From: Bacilli bacterium
Lineage (GTDB): Bacteria; Bacillota_I; Bacilli_A; Haloplasmatales; Haloplasmataceae
Length of the DNA: 13,355 bases
Assembly: GCA_012513195.1 (NCBI GenBank)
Contig: JAAZCR010000129.1
Span: 1 to 13,355, forward strand
Direction: 5' to 3'
This document shows, one piece after another, positions 1 to 7,373 of the stretch. The position numbers and the translations under genes were made by a program. Below the pieces are notes generated by a model that saw nothing but the letters and a program-made list of their open reading frames with translations, searched no databases and was not told the DNA's origin. How positions within the stretch are numbered: position 1 is the first letter of the stretch; each line of letters opens with the position of its first letter.

Positions 1-605
1 GGCTTGCAGGTGGATACAATAATAATCTCATTAAGAATTTTGAAAATGATGTTAATATCAAACACCAAAGTAACGACGAATTTATTGTTGGTGTTTTAGG
101 TCAAAAAGGGTTTCGGTATTTTGTGAATAAAGATATTAATTTGCTTAATACCAAACCTGTAAATATGCGTGATGATGTTCAGTTTGTTGATATCATCGAT
201 ATCATCCAACTATTTATCGATATGTATCTAGTTGGCGAAATTGATGAAATCATTATTTACTATAATAAATATATTAATACAATCAAACAAGAGGTCTCAG
301 CAGAACGGATTATACCTATTGATAAAATTGAGGGAAATCAAAAACCGATATTATATGAGTTTGAACCCTCGCCTCAAAAAGTTCTGGACACCTTAATGCC
401 AATCTATGTGCAAAATCTTATTTATGGTTATATCTTAAATGCCAAAACGAGTGAACATGCTTCACGGATGACAGCTATGAAGAGTGCTACGGATAATGCG
501 GAAGAAGTTATAGATAAACTAACATTACATTATAACCGTGCCCGTCAAGCACAAATCACACAAGAAATCACCGAAATTGTCAGTGGGGCAGCAGCATTAA
601 AGTAA
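1..605 (+). CDS. atpG: ATP synthase F1 gamma subunit, C-terminal part (5' end outside window)
   Basis: Gamma is the central rotor stalk of the F1Fo ATP synthase, turning inside the alpha3beta3 head at the inner face of the membrane. The reading frame is open from the window edge (first full codon at position 3) and begins with LAGGYNNN, the conserved gamma motif that follows the 'SDRG' strand, so the GTG at 123 is an internal codon and not a start. The C-terminus carries the hallmark helix: MPIYVQNLIYGYILNAKTSE, then HASRMTAMKSATDNA, and it ends in a helix that inserts into the catalytic head (ITQEITEIVSGAAAL). About the first third of the protein is missing upstream. The stop is followed after 24 bases by atpD, consistent with the usual atp operon order gamma-beta-epsilon. 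Identification is secure. Confidence 0.97.
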   Translation, partial: LAGGYNNNLIKNFENDVNIKHQSNDEFIVGVLGQKGFRYFVNKDINLLNTKPVNMRDDVQFVDIIDIIQLFIDMYLVGEIDEIIIYYNKYINTIKQEVSAERIIPIDKIEGNQKPILYEFEPSPQKVLDTLMPIYVQNLIYGYILNAKTSEHASRMTAMKSATDNAEEVIDKLTLHYNRARQAQITQEITEIVSGAAALK

Positions 606-626
606 CTCGGCAAATATGGAGGATGA

Positions 627-2051
<1,425 letters not shown>

Positions 2052-2055
2052 TAAC

Positions 2056-2451
2056 ATGATTAAAATCAATGTAGTCACTCCTTTAGGGATCTTATTTCAA
2101 GAAGAAGTAGAGATGGTTATTTTTCGTAACAACGAGGGAGAACAAGCAATCTTACAAAATCATATACCTATCGTAGTTACGCTTAATCCAGGATATGTAC
2201 GTTTACAACGCAATAATGAAACCTTATATGTGACTGTCGTTGGTGGTTTTTTAGAGTTTTCCAATAACGTCGTAAATGTAATTGCCCAAGAAGCAGAAGT
2301 TGGTCGTGACCATGAAAATGCGCTAAAACATCTAGCAGAGTTACGGAAAAGACGATTTGAAGAAAATAAAAAGCGAAATATCGACTTTACTCGAGCAGAA
2401 CGAGAAATCAGAGAAGAGCTCAAGAAGATTAAAGCAAGCAAGTATTTATAA
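2056..2451 (+). CDS. atpC: ATP synthase F1 epsilon subunit
   Basis: Epsilon links gamma to the c-ring and its C-terminal helices can inhibit ATP hydrolysis. The 131-residue product has the expected two parts: an N-terminal beta-sandwich (about 1-85, beginning with INVVTPLGILFQEEVEMVIF) and a C-terminal helical hairpin rich in Glu, Lys and Arg (about 88-131). The usual 'GxxGILPxHxP' loop is present in a variant form, GEQAILQNHIP at about 28-38. The start lies four bases after the atpD stop. It is the last gene of the atp operon, followed at once by a strong terminator hairpin. Confidence 0.96.
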   Translation: MIKINVVTPLGILFQEEVEMVIFRNNEGEQAILQNHIPIVVTLNPGYVRLQRNNETLYVTVVGGFLEFSNNVVNVIAQEAEVGRDHENALKHLAELRKRRFEENKKRNIDFTRAEREIREELKKIKASKYL

Positions 2452-2452
2452 T

Positions 2453-2503
2453 AAATTGGTAACTAAAGTTAATGTAAACTTTAGTTACCAATTTAATTTT
2501 TGT
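2453..2503 (+). terminator. Strong intrinsic terminator closing the atp operon
   Basis: A perfect 18-bp inverted repeat (2453-2470 with 2477-2494, arms starting AAATTGGTAACT) encloses a 6-base loop (AATGTA) and is followed by AATTTTTGTT. The stem begins one base after the atpC stop. It separates the highly expressed atp genes from the regulator island. Confidence 0.93.
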
Positions 2504-2532
2504 TACACATTTATAGTAAAGTTTGATATAAT
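2502..2532 (+). promoter_or_regulatory. Probable promoter of TPR regulator 1 (extended -10)
   Basis: A perfect extended -10 box TGATATAAT (2524-2532; TATAAT at 2527-2532) lies 30 bases before the start codon. A possible -35 is GTTACA at 2502-2507, with a 19-base spacer, which is weak; the TGn extension would compensate. The 11-base core TTTGATATAAT recurs exactly in front of regulator 2 (4244-4254). Confidence 0.6.
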
Positions 2533-2561
2533 TTTTTTAAGTAATAAGTGAGGTGAGGGGA

Positions 2562-3815
2562 ATGAATTTAAAATATTATACTTTATCGGATGAGATCAAG
2601 AAACAATTGGGCTACATTATACGCGAAGTTCGGAAGCACAAATACAACGAATACAAAAACGTCACATTGATTGAAAATAACCCCTACACTAAGGAAAACT
2701 TTTGTGAAAATAATATTATTTGTCATTATCATACGTTAACTCGACTAGAAAATGACATAGTAAAAGATGATGTGTTGTATCATGTTCTTCTTAAAAAGCT
2801 TAATTTATATTACCAAGTTTCTGAAGAAGAGCACGAAACTAATATGAAACACTTAGAAAGTCAAATTAGAAGGATCCTTTATGCTGGTGAATATATTGAT
2901 GATGATTTAGCAAGAGCTATAAAGAAAGAACTTGATGAAACATCGTTTAGTAAGGATGTCATTGCGGAGTTTCATTTACAGTTATTGATAATTTTCATCA
3001 AGTTTCAATTAATTATGCAAGTTACAGATGAAGAGATTGAAACACTTAACAATTTTGCTGATTTTTATCAAGGTATATATAAAGGTGTGGTCCTTCACTG
3101 TTTAGGCATATATCATTTAAATAAACTAGATACGGTGGAAGCAAAAAACTTATTTTTACAAGCCCAAGAAATCTATACTCAATATAACATCAGTAAGGGA
3201 TTAATTAGTTCTTATTTAATTGCGGCCCATGTTTATTCTAATAATTATTACGAATCAGTGCCCTTATGTAACGAAATGGAAATTTATTATAAGGAAACTA
3301 ATAATTACAAGCGCCTTATGCATGTGTACAATTACTTATCCGATTATTACTTTCTTATCAATGCCCTTCCGATTGCCAAATCATACTTCACGAAAGCCAT
3401 GGAGATTATCGATAAAGATGAGACACTAATAAGATATAAATATGTATTGTTATATAATTGGGGTTATCGGTGTTTTAAAAACTTTGAATATGAAGAAGCC
3501 CTTGAAAATTTCTTAGAAAGTTTAGCCCTTTGTAATAATAGAGCCAATTTTATCCAAATTCTAAATTACATCTTAATCATTAAGACAAAACTAAACCATT
3601 CACTAGAAGAGTTAAAGTATTATTGTAATTTAGGTGAAGAATATCTCCATGATGCCAATGAAGTAAATCAAAATCTCTATAAATATTTCCGCTTTAAATT
3701 AAGTAATAGTAGATATTATCGTAAATTTGCGATGGAAAAACTAATTTCAACATTAACAGGCGATCGGTCACGAATGGAAATTTTGCTTTTCTTATATCAA
3801 GATTTATATAAATAG
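2562..3815 (+). CDS. HTH-TPR regulator 1 (RRNPP-like, function unknown)
   Basis: This 417-residue soluble protein has an N-terminal divergent XRE-type helix-turn-helix (about 8-90) and an all-helical remainder that reads as tetratricopeptide-like repeats (about 170-330, e.g. AKNLFLQAQEIYTQYNISKG and YEEALENFLESLALC). That architecture is shared by peptide-responsive regulators of the Rgg/PlcR/NprR (RRNPP) group. The HTH carries NPYTKENFC (40-48) and CHYHTLTRLE (54-63), where normal XRE proteins have the recognition helix and the 'S.iE.G' signature. There is an extra segment between helix 1 and helix 2. Two paralogues follow (regulators 2 and 3); shared motifs include EYIDDDL near residue 112 and a C-terminal YKYF...YYRK...LYQDLY block. 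I chose ATG 2562 because an upstream GTG (2553) lies inside the Shine-Dalgarno stretch AGGTGAGGGG. No ligand or target is known. Confidence 0.8.
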   Translation: MNLKYYTLSDEIKKQLGYIIREVRKHKYNEYKNVTLIENNPYTKENFCENNIICHYHTLTRLENDIVKDDVLYHVLLKKLNLYYQVSEEEHETNMKHLESQIRRILYAGEYIDDDLARAIKKELDETSFSKDVIAEFHLQLLIIFIKFQLIMQVTDEEIETLNNFADFYQGIYKGVVLHCLGIYHLNKLDTVEAKNLFLQAQEIYTQYNISKGLISSYLIAAHVYSNNYYESVPLCNEMEIYYKETNNYKRLMHVYNYLSDYYFLINALPIAKSYFTKAMEIIDKDETLIRYKYVLLYNWGYRCFKNFEYEEALENFLESLALCNNRANFIQILNYILIIKTKLNHSLEELKYYCNLGEEYLHDANEVNQNLYKYFRFKLSNSRYYRKFAMEKLISTLTGDRSRMEILLFLYQDLYK

Positions 3816-3870
3816 TTTAAAAATAGTTGTTATTTGAGACGAAAATTAATACTTTTTATATTTTTTTAGT

Positions 3871-3899
3871 TTTTCAAATGTTTTATTGTAAAATATAGT
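3871..3899 (+). promoter_or_regulatory. Probable promoter of the small peptide gene
   Basis: TTTTCA (3871-3876) and TATAGT (3894-3899) are separated by 17 bases. This would start transcription about 20 bases before the peptide gene's start codon. The box lies 56 bases after the regulator 1 stop, and no terminator separates regulator 1 from it, so the peptide may also be reached by read-through. The ten bases TATAGTAAAG starting at 3894 also occur in the regulator 1 promoter spacer (2512-2521). Confidence 0.5.
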
Positions 3900-3924
3900 A
3901 AAGACTAATAAAGGAGGCGCTGTC

Positions 3925-4086
3925 ATGAAAAAGATTAAGAAAATCGCCCTTTCCGTACTATTCTTATTCGCTTTATTACTCTGCTTAAACTTTGGTAAAA
4001 ATACAACAGTATTAAATGACACAATCGACCCAATTCCCTTACCCTTCAATCCTGTTCCCGCAAACTTTATAGTTTGGAAAAAGTAG
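3925..4086 (+). CDS. Small exported peptide precursor (53 aa), candidate signal peptide for the TPR regulators
   Basis: An ATG at 3925 follows a near-perfect ribosome binding site, AAGGAGG (3911-3917), with 7-base spacing, and the frame runs 53 codons to TAG. The product has a textbook export signal: positive start MKKIKK, then a hydrophobic core (IALSVLFLFALLLC, 7-20). A short polar and proline-rich tail follows: NFGKNTTVLNDT, then IDPIPLPFNPVPANF, ending IVWKK. Its own promoter-like boxes and the terminator at 4157-4194 make it a separate transcription unit between two HTH-TPR regulator genes. Short pre-peptides next to such regulators are the classic arrangement of RRNPP signalling pairs (PlcR-PapR, NprR-NprX). 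The processed form is unknown. An alternative is a small bacteriocin-like or membrane peptide, or a lipoprotein-like leader, since C20 ends the hydrophobic core, although LLLC is not a good lipobox. The gene is convincing; its role is inferred. Confidence 0.75.
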   Translation: MKKIKKIALSVLFLFALLLCLNFGKNTTVLNDTIDPIPLPFNPVPANFIVWKK

Positions 4087-4156
4087 TGTTTTCCCAAGTT
4101 TAACAGAGGAAATACTATTACTTATCGGTACCTTATATAACATATTTAACCCCTAG

Positions 4157-4194
4157 AAAGACAGACCTTAATTTAGTTTAAGGTCTGTCTTTTT
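4157..4194 (+). terminator. Intrinsic terminator after the peptide gene
   Basis: A perfect 15-bp stem (4157-4171 with 4178-4192, arms starting AAAGACAGACC) has a 6-base loop (TTTAGT), with a T-run from 4190. It lies 70 bases after the peptide stop codon and ends before the promoter of regulator 2. The 70-base stretch between them holds no gene that I can see. Confidence 0.9.
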
Positions 4195-4224
4195 AAACTT
4201 GTTATTGTTGAAAATTGTCTAAAT

Positions 4225-4254
4225 TTGTAAAAAATAATTAATTTTTGATATAAT
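4225..4254 (+). promoter_or_regulatory. Probable promoter of regulators 2 and 3
   Basis: TTGTAA (4225-4230), an 18-base spacer and an extended -10 TGATATAAT (4246-4254). A second TATAAT overlaps at 4254-4259. The -35 lies inside AAATTTGTAAA (4221-4231), the reverse complement of a sequence found near the small RNA promoter (6863-6873). Confidence 0.65.
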
Positions 4255-4289
4255 ATAATGATAAATTGCTTTAACTTTTAGGTGATTAT

Positions 4290-5525
4290 ATGGGGCGCTT
4301 ACCAATTGATATAAAGAAAAAACTTGGTCAAATTATTAGAACTGAAAGGTTAATCCGGTATGAATATCATAAATCACAAAACGCAACAAAGGAAAATCCT
4401 TATTCGAAAGAGAACTTTTGTAAGGGTGTTTGTCATTATCATACATTAAACAAATTAGAAAAAGATTTTATTAATGATAGCCAAGTCTATTACCAATTAT
4501 TAGATAAACTAGGTTATACATATAATGTAAGTTATAATGAGCATCGTTTATTGATGGATACACTTAACACGCAATTATATAGATTACTTCATGCGATGGA
4601 ATATATTGATGATGATCTATTAAGAAATATTATGCAAGACTTGAGCGGACTAAATGTTCAAGAGGATTGTATTGTCTATTTTCATGTTAAATTAATGGAA
4701 ATCGCAAATAACTTTCAAATTTTTAAGTCAGTGAATGAGTATGAACTAAAACGTATCATTGAATTAAGAGACCTATATGATGGTGTGTATAAAGGACTTT
4801 ATTATCATATACTCGGATTATATTACATGAATAATCTAAATTTAACTGTCGCTGAAGAACATTTACTTCAAGCGAAAAATATCTATCATTCTTATAATAT
4901 AAGCAAAGGTTTAATTAACACTAATTTTATTAGTCTCTACATGTTAAAGAAAGACTATGTTAACATGGTTAATTTATGTGTAGAAATGGAAGATCATTAT
5001 CTTGAAACAAGCAATAATAATCGTTTGCTTCATGTTTATAGTTCATTAGCGGAACATTTCTTATATATTAATGCGCTTGAGAAAGCTTATTATTATCATA
5101 ATAAAAGAAAGGAATTGCTTGACCGTGAACCTTTACTCTCTAGATTCCGTTTCTCCATCTTTTATAATTGGGGTATGAGTTTAATATATATCTTTAAATA
5201 TCAGGAAGCTTATGATTATATTTATCAAGCATATCAAGAATGTCCCTTTGAATTTATGAAATTACGAATAATAAATCCTTTATTATTTTTGATGACTAAT
5301 TTAAAAATTGATGAGCACTTAGTAAAAGAAGTAATTGAAGAAGGAAAACGCTACTATGATAAAGCCATCGAAACAGACCAAACAGTATTTAAATATTTCG
5401 AGTTTAGATATAGTAATAATCAATATTATCGCAAATACGGATTACAAAAAATAGTTCCTTTATTGTTAGAGGATCCTGAACGAATTAACTTTGCGATTAT
5501 GTTATTTGAGGATTTATACGATTAA
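4290..5525 (+). CDS. HTH-TPR regulator 2 (RRNPP-like, function unknown)
   Basis: This 411-residue paralogue of regulator 1 is collinear along its whole length. The N-terminal HTH region runs from KKKLGQIIRTERL (9-21) through NPYSKENFC (36-44) and CHYHTLNKLE (48-57). EYIDDDL recurs near residue 107, TPR-like helices follow (about 168-320, e.g. EEHLLQAKNIYHSYNISKGL), and the end shows FKYFEFRYSNNQYYRKYG and LFEDLYD. Two cysteines in the HTH (C44, C48) are conserved with both paralogues, although regulator 1 has two more residues between them. No signal peptide or membrane segment is visible, so it is cytosolic. ATG 4290 follows AGGTGAT. It stands just downstream of the peptide gene's terminator and is co-transcribed with regulator 3, whose ATG begins 12 bases after this stop. 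Regulator of unknown target; peptide binding is inferred from fold and context. Confidence 0.8.
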   Translation: MGRLPIDIKKKLGQIIRTERLIRYEYHKSQNATKENPYSKENFCKGVCHYHTLNKLEKDFINDSQVYYQLLDKLGYTYNVSYNEHRLLMDTLNTQLYRLLHAMEYIDDDLLRNIMQDLSGLNVQEDCIVYFHVKLMEIANNFQIFKSVNEYELKRIIELRDLYDGVYKGLYYHILGLYYMNNLNLTVAEEHLLQAKNIYHSYNISKGLINTNFISLYMLKKDYVNMVNLCVEMEDHYLETSNNNRLLHVYSSLAEHFLYINALEKAYYYHNKRKELLDREPLLSRFRFSIFYNWGMSLIYIFKYQEAYDYIYQAYQECPFEFMKLRIINPLLFLMTNLKIDEHLVKEVIEEGKRYYDKAIETDQTVFKYFEFRYSNNQYYRKYGLQKIVPLLLEDPERINFAIMLFEDLYD

Positions 5526-5537
5526 AGGAAGTTGGCT

Positions 5538-6776
5538 ATGGAAATTAAATGTTATTCTCTATCAGTACCTATTAAACAAAGGCTAGGGAAGTTAATTAAA
5601 TCTTTAAGACAATACTATTATGATGATGCTCGTAAAGAGAATGGACAAAATGATAATCCTTATACGAAGATAAACTTTTGTAAGGATATTTGTCATTACC
5701 ATACTTTGACAAAGCTAGAGAATAGTTGTGTGCGTGAGGATTATATCTATCATCAATTATTGAAACGGTTAGGATTACGCTTTCAGATACGGGAAGAAGT
5801 TCATGAAGCGAATATGCTTGTTGTTAGAAAACTTGCTTTTCAGTATTTAGATGCTTTAGAATATTATGAAAGTAAATATTATGAAGAAATTGAAAACAAA
5901 TTAATTGAAGTTAAAAATGATTGTTTGGCTAGCCTTCATTTAGAAGCGCTCATTTTCTCTTACGATGCCTTCTATAAGCATCAATTTGATAAGAAATTAA
6001 TAGTAAAATTCGAAAAAATAATTGATGTGTTTGAAGAAATCTACCAGGGAATCATCTATTTAACCATTGGTTTTAGTTTTCATAGGAAAATGGAACTAAC
6101 AACAGCAGAAAAGTATTACCTGAAAGCCATCGAAATTTTCCAAACCTTTAAACTTAACATAGGATTAATATATTTCCCTTTAGCTAATTTATATATCGAA
6201 ATGAAAAACTATTATGATGCTCTCCAAATTTGTAACATTTTAGAAGAGTATTACATTAAAACTAGTAATCGTAATCGTTTGCTTATTATCTACTTATGTC
6301 TAATTGACTATTATCTATTTATTAATTCCCTTGAACTGGCCCAAAAATATACTGAAGAAGTTGAAACCTTACTAAAACCAGAGGACAACTATTATATGTG
6401 GATTCTAAACTGTAAATGGGGAGAATATGAACTTCGTCATTATCGTGAAAGTCAAGCTTTAGATTATTTTAAAAAAGCTCATAATGTATGCCAAAATAGA
6501 GATCGCAAACTCATGATTATTAATCGAATACTAATGTGCCTAAGTCTCTTAAAGGCTCCAACAGAAGTATTGAACAAGTATTTGAATGAAGGATATCATT
6601 ATTATTTGTATGCGAATGATTTAGAAAAACAAATCTTTACATATTTTATTAATAAAATAAATAACCGACCACAGTACTATAAGTATGTCCATGAAATCAT
6701 CTTTCCTCAAATTAAAAACAAGATTAAATATCATGTCATGACATTGTTTTTTTATCGTGACATGTACATTAGGTGA
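5538..6776 (+). CDS. HTH-TPR regulator 3 (most divergent paralogue, function unknown)
   Basis: This third paralogue has 412 residues and begins MEIKCYSLSVPIKQRLGKLI. It retains NPYTKINFC and CHYHTLTKLE in the HTH region, but EYIDDDL is replaced by EYYESKYYEE. The TPR-like part (about 165-320, e.g. EKYYLKAIEIFQTFKLNIGL) and the C-terminal block are recognisable yet more diverged, which suggests an older duplication or relaxed selection. ATG 5538 is preferred over the in-frame TTG at 5532 because AGGA at 5526-5529 is too close to the TTG and well spaced for the ATG. The 12-base gap to regulator 2 and the lack of a promoter show an operon. No terminator follows directly; the next control region is the AT-rich stretch at 6780-6900. 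Confidence 0.78.
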   Translation: MEIKCYSLSVPIKQRLGKLIKSLRQYYYDDARKENGQNDNPYTKINFCKDICHYHTLTKLENSCVREDYIYHQLLKRLGLRFQIREEVHEANMLVVRKLAFQYLDALEYYESKYYEEIENKLIEVKNDCLASLHLEALIFSYDAFYKHQFDKKLIVKFEKIIDVFEEIYQGIIYLTIGFSFHRKMELTTAEKYYLKAIEIFQTFKLNIGLIYFPLANLYIEMKNYYDALQICNILEEYYIKTSNRNRLLIIYLCLIDYYLFINSLELAQKYTEEVETLLKPEDNYYMWILNCKWGEYELRHYRESQALDYFKKAHNVCQNRDRKLMIINRILMCLSLLKAPTEVLNKYLNEGYHYYLYANDLEKQIFTYFINKINNRPQYYKYVHEIIFPQIKNKIKYHVMTLFFYRDMYIR

Positions 6777-6795
6777 TTTAATTCACGTAATTTTG

Positions 6796-6843
6796 CCAAA
6801 AATGCATGAAATATTATAAAAAAAACCAAAAATTGTCAAAAAT
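6796..6843 (+). repeat. Three short direct repeats (CAAAAAT) spaced by about helical turns
   Basis: CCAAAAAT occurs at 6796-6803 and 6826-6833, and TCAAAAAT at 6836-6843. The start-to-start distances are 30 and 10 bases, that is three turns and one turn of DNA. They lie upstream of a promoter-like sequence at 6873-6900 and may be a regulator operator or an A-tract upstream element. In such AT-rich DNA chance cannot be excluded. Confidence 0.35.
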
Positions 6844-6872
6844 CTAAAAAAAAATATTATTATTTACAAATT

Positions 6873-6900
6873 TTGGCATTTAGTATTGTCAATATATTAT
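6873..6900 (+). promoter_or_regulatory. Probable promoter of the small RNA
   Basis: TTGGCA (6873-6878) and TATTAT (6895-6900) each match the sigma-A consensus at five of six positions, with a 16-base spacer. An overlapping TATAAT at 6898-6903 would give a 19-base spacer. Transcription would start near the G at 6907, immediately before a G-rich stretch that contrasts with the AT-rich DNA upstream. Confidence 0.55.
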
Positions 6901-6906
6901 AATAAA

Positions 6907-6999
6907 GTTGGGGTGTGGGTGCGGTATTAATAGTATTTTCTCTAATTAGGGGGAGAAAAGGGTTTTCTTACAAAAAGGATATCAATGATATCCTTTTTT
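6907..6999 (+). ncRNA. Candidate small non-coding RNA or leader RNA (about 93 nt), G-rich
   Basis: This stretch fills the 298-base gap between regulator 3 and the DUF1146 gene. It is bounded by a promoter-like sequence and a clear intrinsic terminator, and it has no usable reading frame: start-like GTG triplets stop within a few codons. It contains G-runs at 6910-6913, 6917-6919, 6949-6953 and 6960-6962. Two overlapping hairpins compete: TTTTCTC (6936-6942) can pair with GAGAAAA (6953-6959), or AGAAAA (6954-6959) can pair with TTTTCT (6963-6968). AGGGGGAG at 6948-6955 equals the Shine-Dalgarno sequence of spoIIID (8127-8134) but has no start codon behind it. It does not match any riboswitch or housekeeping RNA I know. 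It could be a stand-alone small RNA or an attenuated leader of the DUF1146-spoIIQ unit. Confidence 0.5.
6972..6999 (+). terminator. Intrinsic terminator of the small RNA
   Basis: A 12-bp stem (6972-6983 with 6987-6998, core GGATATC/GATATCC) has a 3-base loop and a run of six T. It ends 75 bases before the DUF1146 start codon, so that gene needs either read-through or its own promoter (a TATAAT at 7018-7023 is present, without a convincing -35). Confidence 0.88.
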
Positions 7000-7074
7000 C
7001 TTTTGCACATTTTAGTGTATAATAATGATAAACTATTGGAGTTGTTACTTTAACTATAATATTGGAGGATAACA

Positions 7075-7296
7075 ATGCGTCTATTTAATCTATTAGAATT
7101 ATTAATATATTTTTTATTACTACCGATTGTCTATAAAGTTGTGATGGCAATTGATTTTACGAAGATATTTAAAAAACATCATGTTAATGAAATACGCTTA
7201 TTCTACATAATGGTGATGATCATTATTACCAAAATACTAGGAGATACTATCGTGATGATTATCAATTATATGCGCGAAATCGCCTTTAATATGTGA
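7075..7296 (+). CDS. ywzB: DUF1146 (YwzB-like) small membrane protein
   Basis: The product has 73 residues with two predicted membrane helices (about 8-25 and 42-66). It matches the DUF1146/YwzB pattern as I remember it: a hydrophobic first helix, a short basic cytosolic stretch (DFTKIFKKHH), then RLFYIMVMIIITKILGDT. No biochemical function is established for the family. In Bacillus-type genomes a YwzB homologue lies just downstream of the atp operon and before spoIID/spoIIQ. Here it has the same neighbours (atpC side and spoIIQ) but is displaced by the regulator island. GGAGG at 7064-7068 gives a well-placed ribosome binding site for ATG 7075. It is separated from spoIIQ by 77 bases. Confidence 0.75.
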   Translation: MRLFNLLELLIYFLLLPIVYKVVMAIDFTKIFKKHHVNEIRLFYIMVMIIITKILGDTIVMIINYMREIAFNM

Positions 7297-7373
7297 TAAA
7301 AAAATTTACAAAATTTTCTAAAAAATTGAATAATTGGTAATTCACCGCTCAAACTAATAACGAGGTGAGAACG

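Noticed and set aside
123..605. GTG at 123 as start of a 160-residue gene
   Set aside because: The frame is open to the window edge and upstream codons encode the gamma-subunit motif LAGGYNNN, so this is the interior of atpG.
2160..2441. Minus-strand frame within atpC
   Set aside because: Antisense shadow of atpC; it covers most of the gene and has a low-complexity product.
2357..2551. 64-codon frame across the end of atpC and the terminator
   Set aside because: It reads through the terminator hairpin and into the next promoter; out of frame with atpC and without a good ribosome binding site.
3220..3429. 69-codon frame inside regulator 1
   Set aside because: Out-of-frame shadow of a long, conserved gene.
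3846..4097. Minus-strand 83-codon frame opposite the small peptide gene
   Set aside because: It starts at TTG without a ribosome binding site, and its sequence is the complement of the better-supported peptide gene. Its hydrophobic stretch arises from the antisense of that gene and its promoter.
6796..6843. CRISPR array or phage attachment site at the CAAAAAT repeats
   Set aside because: Repeats are only 7-8 bases, have no uniform spacers, and no integrase, transposase or cas gene is in the window.
6803..6845. Short frames after regulator 3 as a second signal peptide
   Set aside because: The ATGs at 6803 and 6807 give products of 5 and 13 residues without a hydrophobic signal core or a ribosome binding site.
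7300..7373. Sigma-F promoter before spoIIQ
   Set aside because: Expected from Bacillus, but no pair of boxes with acceptable match and spacing could be found, so none is annotated.
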